Positions 59,807 to 64,000 of a DNA stretch of 64,000 bases are shown piece after piece. The stretch covers positions 1-64,000 of the forward strand of contig NZ_VIRG01000053.1 of assembly GCF_008107695.1 (NCBI RefSeq), written 5' to 3'. Each line of letters starts with the position of its first letter. Position 1 is the stretch's first letter. The position numbers and the translations under genes are program-made. The stretch comes from Stappia sp. BW2 (GTDB taxonomy: Bacteria > Pseudomonadota > Alphaproteobacteria > Rhizobiales > Stappiaceae). The notes below the pieces were generated by a model. It was not told the origin of the DNA. It did not search any database and saw only the letters and a list, made by a program, of their open reading frames with translations.

Positions 59807-61249
59807 TCAAACACACTGCGTCTGGCTGTCGACCAGCGCACCGTCCGCATTGAACAATTCCACCTGCAGCGGCATCTGGCCAAGGGCGTGGGTGGCGCAG
59901 GAAAGGCACGGGTCGTAGGCGCGGATCGCGACTTCGACATGGTTCAGCATGCCCTCGGTGATCTGCTCCTTGCCGGACAGATGCTTGATCGCGACATCCT
60001 TCACCGCCCGGTTCATGCCCTCGTTGTTATGGGTGGTGGAGACGATCAGGTTGCAATAAGTGACCTGGTCATGCTCATCGACCTTGTAATGGTGGATGAG
60101 GTTGCCGCGCGGTGCCTCGATCACTCCGATGCCTTCCTCGCGCCGATCGCCCTTGGCAATCAGATCCGTCCCTTGCAGATCCGGGTCGTTCAGCAGCTCC
60201 CTGATCTTTTCCACGCAATGCAGAACCTCGATCATGCGCGCCCAGTGATTGGCCAGCGTGGAATTGTTGGGTGTTCCGCTGGTGACGGCTTTCAGATCCT
60301 TCAGGGCAGCATTGGCAAGAGGCGTGTCGATGAAGCTTGCCGTATTCATGCGCGCCAGCGGCCCGACCCGGTACCAACCTGCGTCCGGTCCAAGCGACTT
60401 GATGAAGGGAAATTTCATGTAGGACCAGGAGCGCACATCCTCGACGATCAGCTCATGATACTTGGTGTAAGGCACCTGATCGAAGATCATGTCACCGGTA
60501 GAACTGAGCGCGCGCAGATTGCCGTGATAAAGATCGAGCGCACCGTCGCTCTCGCGTACCAGCGACATGTAGTTGGACGGGAAGGAGCCGAACTCGGCGA
60601 CCAGGTCCTCATGTTCGAGCGTATAGTCCTGGGCCAGCTTCACCGCATCCAGGGACCATTCGATCATCTGATCCACCGTGGCGAGGAAATGATCCCGCCG
60701 TTCGATGGGTAGATTGCGGTTGATGCCGCCCGGAATGGCCCCGGTGCCGTGCACCTTCTTGCCGGCTGTCGCCTCGATGATCTCCTGACCGTATTTGCGC
60801 ATCAGGATGGCGCGTTTGCCGAGTTCCGGATTTTCCTTGATCACTTCGAAGATGTTGCGCTTTTCCGCAGGCGCACCAAAGCCGAACAGAAGATCGGGCG
60901 CCGCCAGATGGAAGAAGTGCAGAACGTGGGACTGCATCACCTGGCCGTAATGCATCAGCCGGCGCATCTTTTCCGCCGTCGGCGTCAATTGGTCGACCCC
61001 CGCGATCATGTCCATGGCTTTCGCCGCCGCCAGATGGTGGCTGACCGGGCAGATGCCGCAAAGCCGCTGCACGATCACCGGTACTTCCCACATCAGCCGT
61101 CCGCGGATGAAGCGTTCGAAGCCGCGGAATTCGACGATATGCAGCCGGGCTTCATCCACCTCGTTGTCCGCATTGAGATGGATGGTCACTTTGCCGTGCC
61201 CTTCCACTCGGGTGACGGGGGAGATTTCAATCAGTCTGGGTTCAGCCAT
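59807..61249 (-). CDS. hoxH: [NiFe] hydrogenase large subunit of the NAD-linked type
   Basis: A 480-residue large subunit. The Ni-Fe ligands are C64 and C67 in QRLCGICPVSH and C448 and C451 in DPCLSCATH near the C-terminus. Twenty-six residues (ALGQ to QCV) follow His454 and are the tail normally cleaved by the maturation protease, so the enzyme depends on that gene. Length and the neighbouring HoxY/HoxU/HoxF identify it as the group 3d NAD-reducing enzyme. It overlaps none; hoxY ends 11 bp before it. Confidence 0.96.
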   Translation of the reverse strand: MAEPRLIEISPVTRVEGHGKVTIHLNADNEVDEARLHIVEFRGFERFIRGRLMWEVPVIVQRLCGICPVSHHLAAAKAMDMIAGVDQLTPTAEKMRRLMHYGQVMQSHVLHFFHLAAPDLLFGFGAPAEKRNIFEVIKENPELGKRAILMRKYGQEIIEATAGKKVHGTGAIPGGINRNLPIERRDHFLATVDQMIEWSLDAVKLAQDYTLEHEDLVAEFGSFPSNYMSLVRESDGALDLYHGNLRALSSTGDMIFDQVPYTKYHELIVEDVRSWSYMKFPFIKSLGPDAGWYRVGPLARMNTASFIDTPLANAALKDLKAVTSGTPNNSTLANHWARMIEVLHCVEKIRELLNDPDLQGTDLIAKGDRREEGIGVIEAPRGNLIHHYKVDEHDQVTYCNLIVSTTHNNEGMNRAVKDVAIKHLSGKEQITEGMLNHVEVAIRAYDPCLSCATHALGQMPLQVELFNADGALVDSQTQCV

Positions 61250-61260
61250 TGCGATCGCCC

Positions 61261-61830
61261 TCAGTCGAACTTGATCATGTCACGCTCGAAGCCCCGGAAC
61301 TTGCCGGTCAGCAGCTTGGAAAGCGTGTCGAAAATGATGTCCCCGCTCGGTGCACAGCCCGGGATCTGGTAGTCGATCTCCACCACCTGGGAACAGGGAT
61401 AGACCTCGTCCAGCAACAAGGGCAGCGCCGGATCGTTGGGCACGTTGTGGGTGGTGTTGCGGATGTATTTGCCGGTGATATAGGCCTCATCCAGACATTC
61501 GCGCAGCGGGGCGTCGGAATGCATGATCGCGTTGCGCATGGCCGGCAGGCCGCCCATGATCGCGCATTGACCAAGCGCGATCAGCACATCGCAGTTTCGG
61601 CGGAAATCATGCAGCACATGCACGTTCTCCTCGTTGCAGCAGCCGCCTTCGATGATGCCGATGTCGCAGCGCTGGGTGAAGCGCTTCTTGTCGGTGAGCG
61701 GCGACCGGTCGACATCGACAAGCTGCATCAGATCGATCAGGCGTTCGTCGATATCCAGGATCGCCATGTGGCAGCCGAAACAGCCGGCAAGAGACGCGGT
61801 CGCGATCCTGGCCTTGGGCAGCTCGCTCAT
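61261..61830 (-). CDS. hoxY: NAD-reducing hydrogenase small subunit
   Basis: A 189-residue small subunit. The proximal [4Fe-4S] cluster cysteines begin at IATASLAGCFGCHMAILDID. Further cysteines are in CDIGIIEGGCCNEENVH, LGQCAIMGG and IPGCAPSG. The small size without a C-terminal multi-cluster domain is typical of HoxY. It overlaps hoxU by 4 nt. It transfers electrons from the HoxH Ni-Fe centre toward HoxU and HoxF. Confidence 0.94.
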   Translation of the reverse strand: MSELPKARIATASLAGCFGCHMAILDIDERLIDLMQLVDVDRSPLTDKKRFTQRCDIGIIEGGCCNEENVHVLHDFRRNCDVLIALGQCAIMGGLPAMRNAIMHSDAPLRECLDEAYITGKYIRNTTHNVPNDPALPLLLDEVYPCSQVVEIDYQIPGCAPSGDIIFDTLSKLLTGKFRGFERDMIKFD

Positions 61831-62555
61831 TTGCGCTTCTCCTCGATGTCATGACCGATCAGCCCATGATCGAATTCCCGCTCGCCGATGGGAACGGCAA
61901 AGCCGACGCGCTTGCGGATGATGCAGCCGACCGGGCAAACCTCGGCCGAAATGGCGTGATCGCTCACCTGCGCATCCGTGTCGGCAAGGTTCTCGCCGTT
62001 GACCGCGACCCGCCGGTGAATGCCGCGGCCGACATAGCCGAACACCCCCTTGCCATCGACATCCTGGGAAGCGCGGATGCAGCGCCCGCAGGAAATGCAG
62101 CGGTTGGTGTCCAGCGCGATATCGGGATGAGACGCATCCAGCGCCCGGCAGGGTTCGAGATAGGGAAACTTGGTAGCCTCCGTCATATCCAGCCGGTAGG
62201 CCATGGCCTGAAGCTCGCAATTGCCGCTGGCTTCGCAGATCGGGCAAAGGTGATTGCCCTCGTGAAACAGCATCTCCACCAGGTCCCGGCGCATCTTGGT
62301 CAGATGCGGGGTCTCGTTCTCCACCGCCTGCCCGGGTGCCGCCGGTTGCGTACAGGCCGCCACGCTGCGCCCGCCTGCCTTCACCGTACACACCCGGCAA
62401 CTGCCCTGGTGGCGCAGGCCTTCGTGGTCGCACAGACGCGGAATATAGACCCCGGCCTCGTCGGCAGCTTCCATGATGGTCTGGCCCGCATAAGCGGTGA
62501 TCTCCACTCCGTCGATGGTGAAGGTAAAGCCGGTCTCTTTCTTCGTGCCGCTCAT
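61827..62555 (-). CDS. hoxU: NAD-reducing hydrogenase diaphorase subunit HoxU
   Basis: A 242-residue subunit resembling the N-terminal part of NuoG. A plant-type [2Fe-2S] motif lies at about 45-75 (GLRHQGSCRVCTVKAGG). The His-Cys type [4Fe-4S] region is in HEGNHLCPICEASGNCELQ. The third [4Fe-4S] set is in DTNRCISCGRCIRASQDVDG, with the fourth Cys in EVCPVG. It wires HoxY to HoxF. It overlaps hoxF and hoxY by 4 nt each. Confidence 0.95.
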   Translation of the reverse strand: MSGTKKETGFTFTIDGVEITAYAGQTIMEAADEAGVYIPRLCDHEGLRHQGSCRVCTVKAGGRSVAACTQPAAPGQAVENETPHLTKMRRDLVEMLFHEGNHLCPICEASGNCELQAMAYRLDMTEATKFPYLEPCRALDASHPDIALDTNRCISCGRCIRASQDVDGKGVFGYVGRGIHRRVAVNGENLADTDAQVSDHAISAEVCPVGCIIRKRVGFAVPIGEREFDHGLIGHDIEEKRK

Positions 62556-64000
62556 TGGGTGAAATCCTTGTCGAAGATATAGGAGCGGCGCTTGGCAATC
62601 TTGCGTGCACCATCGATGGCCGACTGGATGTCGAACGTGTCGCGAATGCCGTCCTTGCTCGGCTTGATCACCGCCGAATAGACCAGCGGAAAATTCTTCA
62701 AGGTGGTGAGAACCGGATTAGGCGACGTCATGCCGAGGCCGCAGCGGCTGGTTTCGATGATAGTTCCGGAGAGATCCTTGAGGTAGTCGATATCCTCCGG
62801 GTTCGCGAGGCCCTTGCGGAACTTCTGGATCGCCTTCTGCAGGAAGACGTTGCCGACCCGGCAGGGCGTGCAATAGCCGCAGCTCTCATGCACGAAGAAG
62901 GACATGTAATATTCGACGATCTCCAGAACGTTGCACTCGCCGTTGAAGACAATGATCGCCCCGCCGGTCGCAAGGTCGTCGAAGGTCAGTTTGCGGTGAA
63001 AGCTGTCGCGGGCAATCATCGTGCCGCTCGGCCCGCCGACCTGGACGGCAGCCGCATCCTCACCGCCAACCATCGCCAGCAGTTCCCAGACCGTGTGCCC
63101 ATATGGCAGTTCATAGATGCCAGGGTTCAGGCAATCGCCACAGACGGAGAACAGCTTCGTGCCGTGCGACCCTTCCAGACCCATCGCATTGAACCAGGCC
63201 GCCCCCTTGTCGAGAATACGGGCGGCATGACAGAAGGTCTCCACGTTATTGACCACCGTCGGATACCCGAGATACCCCCGATTGACCGGAAACGGCGGCC
63301 GCGTCTTGGGTTCGCCCGGCAGGCCCTCACAGGAGCTGATGAGCGCACCTTCCTCACCGCAGATATAGGCGCCCGCGCCGAGCTGCAGGCGGATATCGAA
63401 ATCGAAGCCCTTCACGCCCAGTATGTCCGTGCCGAGCAGGCCCCGACGGCGCCTTTCCTCCAGCACCTGTTGCAGGAGCTCGCGCAGATAGACATATTCG
63501 CCGCGCAGATAAAGAATGCCCTCGCGCGCCCCGACGGCTCTTGCCGCAATCGTCATGCCTTCGATCAGGAGATGCGGCCGTTCGGTCAGGAGAACCCGGT
63601 CCTTGAAGGTGCCCGGCTCGCCTTCATCGGCATTGCAGATGACGAAATGCTTTTCAGCGCGCTCGCTGGCGGCAAAACGCCATTTTCGCCCGGTGGTAAA
63701 GCCCGCGCCGCCACAGCCGCGCAACCCGCTTTCCTCAATCGCGGATATGATCTGCGTCGGGGTAATTGTGGCCGCCTTGGCAAGTCCGGCGTCTTCCGGC
63801 ACCGGAGCGAGCAACACCTCGCCTGCGTGGCGGATGTTGTTGTCGACCATATGCAGAGCGCGTTCGGTGGGTGTCAGCGCCTCGAACCGTTCACTGATCA
63901 GCTGCTCCGGACGCTGGCCAGCCTTCAGCGCCTGTGCAGCACTGCGCGCCGTCTCCGGCGTCAGTTTCGTCAGGACGATGTCATTGACCATCGCGGCCGG
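62552..64000 (-). CDS. hoxF: NAD-reducing hydrogenase flavin subunit HoxF (5' end outside the window)
   Basis: The NuoF-like part, with the FMN loop GLRGCGGAGFTTGRKW, NAD-binding ICNADEGEPGTFKDR, the SSCEGLPGEPKTRPPFP segment and the [4Fe-4S] site ESCGYCTPCRVGN. The nearest ATG is at 63991, but the frame is still open at the window edge. Typical HoxF is about 600 residues with a NuoE-like N-terminal domain, which would lie beyond 64000. I therefore call it partial. It reduces NAD+ with electrons from HoxU and is the promoter-proximal gene of the hox operon seen here. Confidence 0.93.
   Translation of the reverse strand, partial: PAAMVNDIVLTKLTPETARSAAQALKAGQRPEQLISERFEALTPTERALHMVDNNIRHAGEVLLAPVPEDAGLAKAATITPTQIISAIEESGLRGCGGAGFTTGRKWRFAASERAEKHFVICNADEGEPGTFKDRVLLTERPHLLIEGMTIAARAVGAREGILYLRGEYVYLRELLQQVLEERRRRGLLGTDILGVKGFDFDIRLQLGAGAYICGEEGALISSCEGLPGEPKTRPPFPVNRGYLGYPTVVNNVETFCHAARILDKGAAWFNAMGLEGSHGTKLFSVCGDCLNPGIYELPYGHTVWELLAMVGGEDAAAVQVGGPSGTMIARDSFHRKLTFDDLATGGAIIVFNGECNVLEIVEYYMSFFVHESCGYCTPCRVGNVFLQKAIQKFRKGLANPEDIDYLKDLSGTIIETSRCGLGMTSPNPVLTTLKNFPLVYSAVIKPSKDGIRDTFDIQSAIDGARKIAKRRSYIFDKDFTQ

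Overview
The window looks like the chromosome of an aerobic, metabolically flexible alphaproteobacterium. Codon use is GC-rich throughout. It carries two TRAP transporters with Tat-type binding proteins, an alphaproteobacterial formate dehydrogenase locus with DUF3305/DUF3306 partners, and many short GTCATCCC-type palindromic intergenic repeats. A Stappiaceae (Roseibium/Labrenzia/Stappia-like) origin is my best guess from gene content; it is an inference, not a database result.

Layout. 1-4.7 kb is a mixed, partly more A/T-rich stretch: a RidA protein, a LysR regulator divergent from an ArsP-type permease, a broken or split membrane gene, and two copies of a degenerate ~110 bp intergenic repeat. 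4.7-12.2 kb is a complete five-step histidine utilisation locus (hutC-hutF on minus, hutI-hutH-hutG-hutU on plus), followed by a TakP-like TRAP transporter (12.3-16.0 kb). 16.2-18.5 kb is a tungstate-type ABC transporter (tupB-tupC-tupA). 18.8-27.7 kb is a minus-strand formate dehydrogenase operon: two DUF proteins, a TorD-like chaperone, a small Tat protein, the catalytic, Fe-S and cytochrome b subunits, a WD40-cytochrome c fusion and a 42-residue protein. Divergent from it (27.9-33.2 kb) are a multi-cluster ferredoxin-like protein, a truncated TupA-cytochrome c fusion (minus strand), DUF6494, an Mrp-type Fe-S carrier, a biotin/lipoate-ligase-like protein and DUF6505.

33.4-39 kb holds single genes: a serine hydrolase, a PhzF-like protein, a membrane protein, an alpha/beta hydrolase and an AraC regulator. 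39.1-47.4 kb is a minus-strand catabolic operon: an N-formylglutamate-amidohydrolase-like protein, a second TRAP system, a glutamine-synthetase-like ligase, an aldehyde dehydrogenase and an iron alcohol dehydrogenase. It is divergent from an RpiR regulator across a perfect TGTAAT-N4-ATTACA dyad, and I read it as a gamma-glutamylation route for an amine or amino alcohol. 48.6-55.1 kb is the most unusual locus: seven overlapping genes (Nudix, PhoU-like/APH kinase fusion, ATP-grasp, HprK-related kinase, histidine phosphatase, metallophosphoesterase, amphi-Trp protein). This matches the bioinformatically named but functionally unknown 'GAK' system, with extra phosphotransfer enzymes. 55.3-56.1 kb is an ArsR/AHSA1 pair. 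56.5-64 kb is an NAD-linked [NiFe] hydrogenase operon (hoxF running off the window, hoxU, hoxY, hoxH, a maturation protease, hypA, hypB, hypC, hypD).

Together the genes suggest growth on amino acids and amines with energy conserved from formate and H2. HutG releases formate, the Tat-exported formate dehydrogenase can oxidise it, and TupABC could supply its metal. No tRNA, rRNA, CRISPR array or intact insertion sequence was seen.
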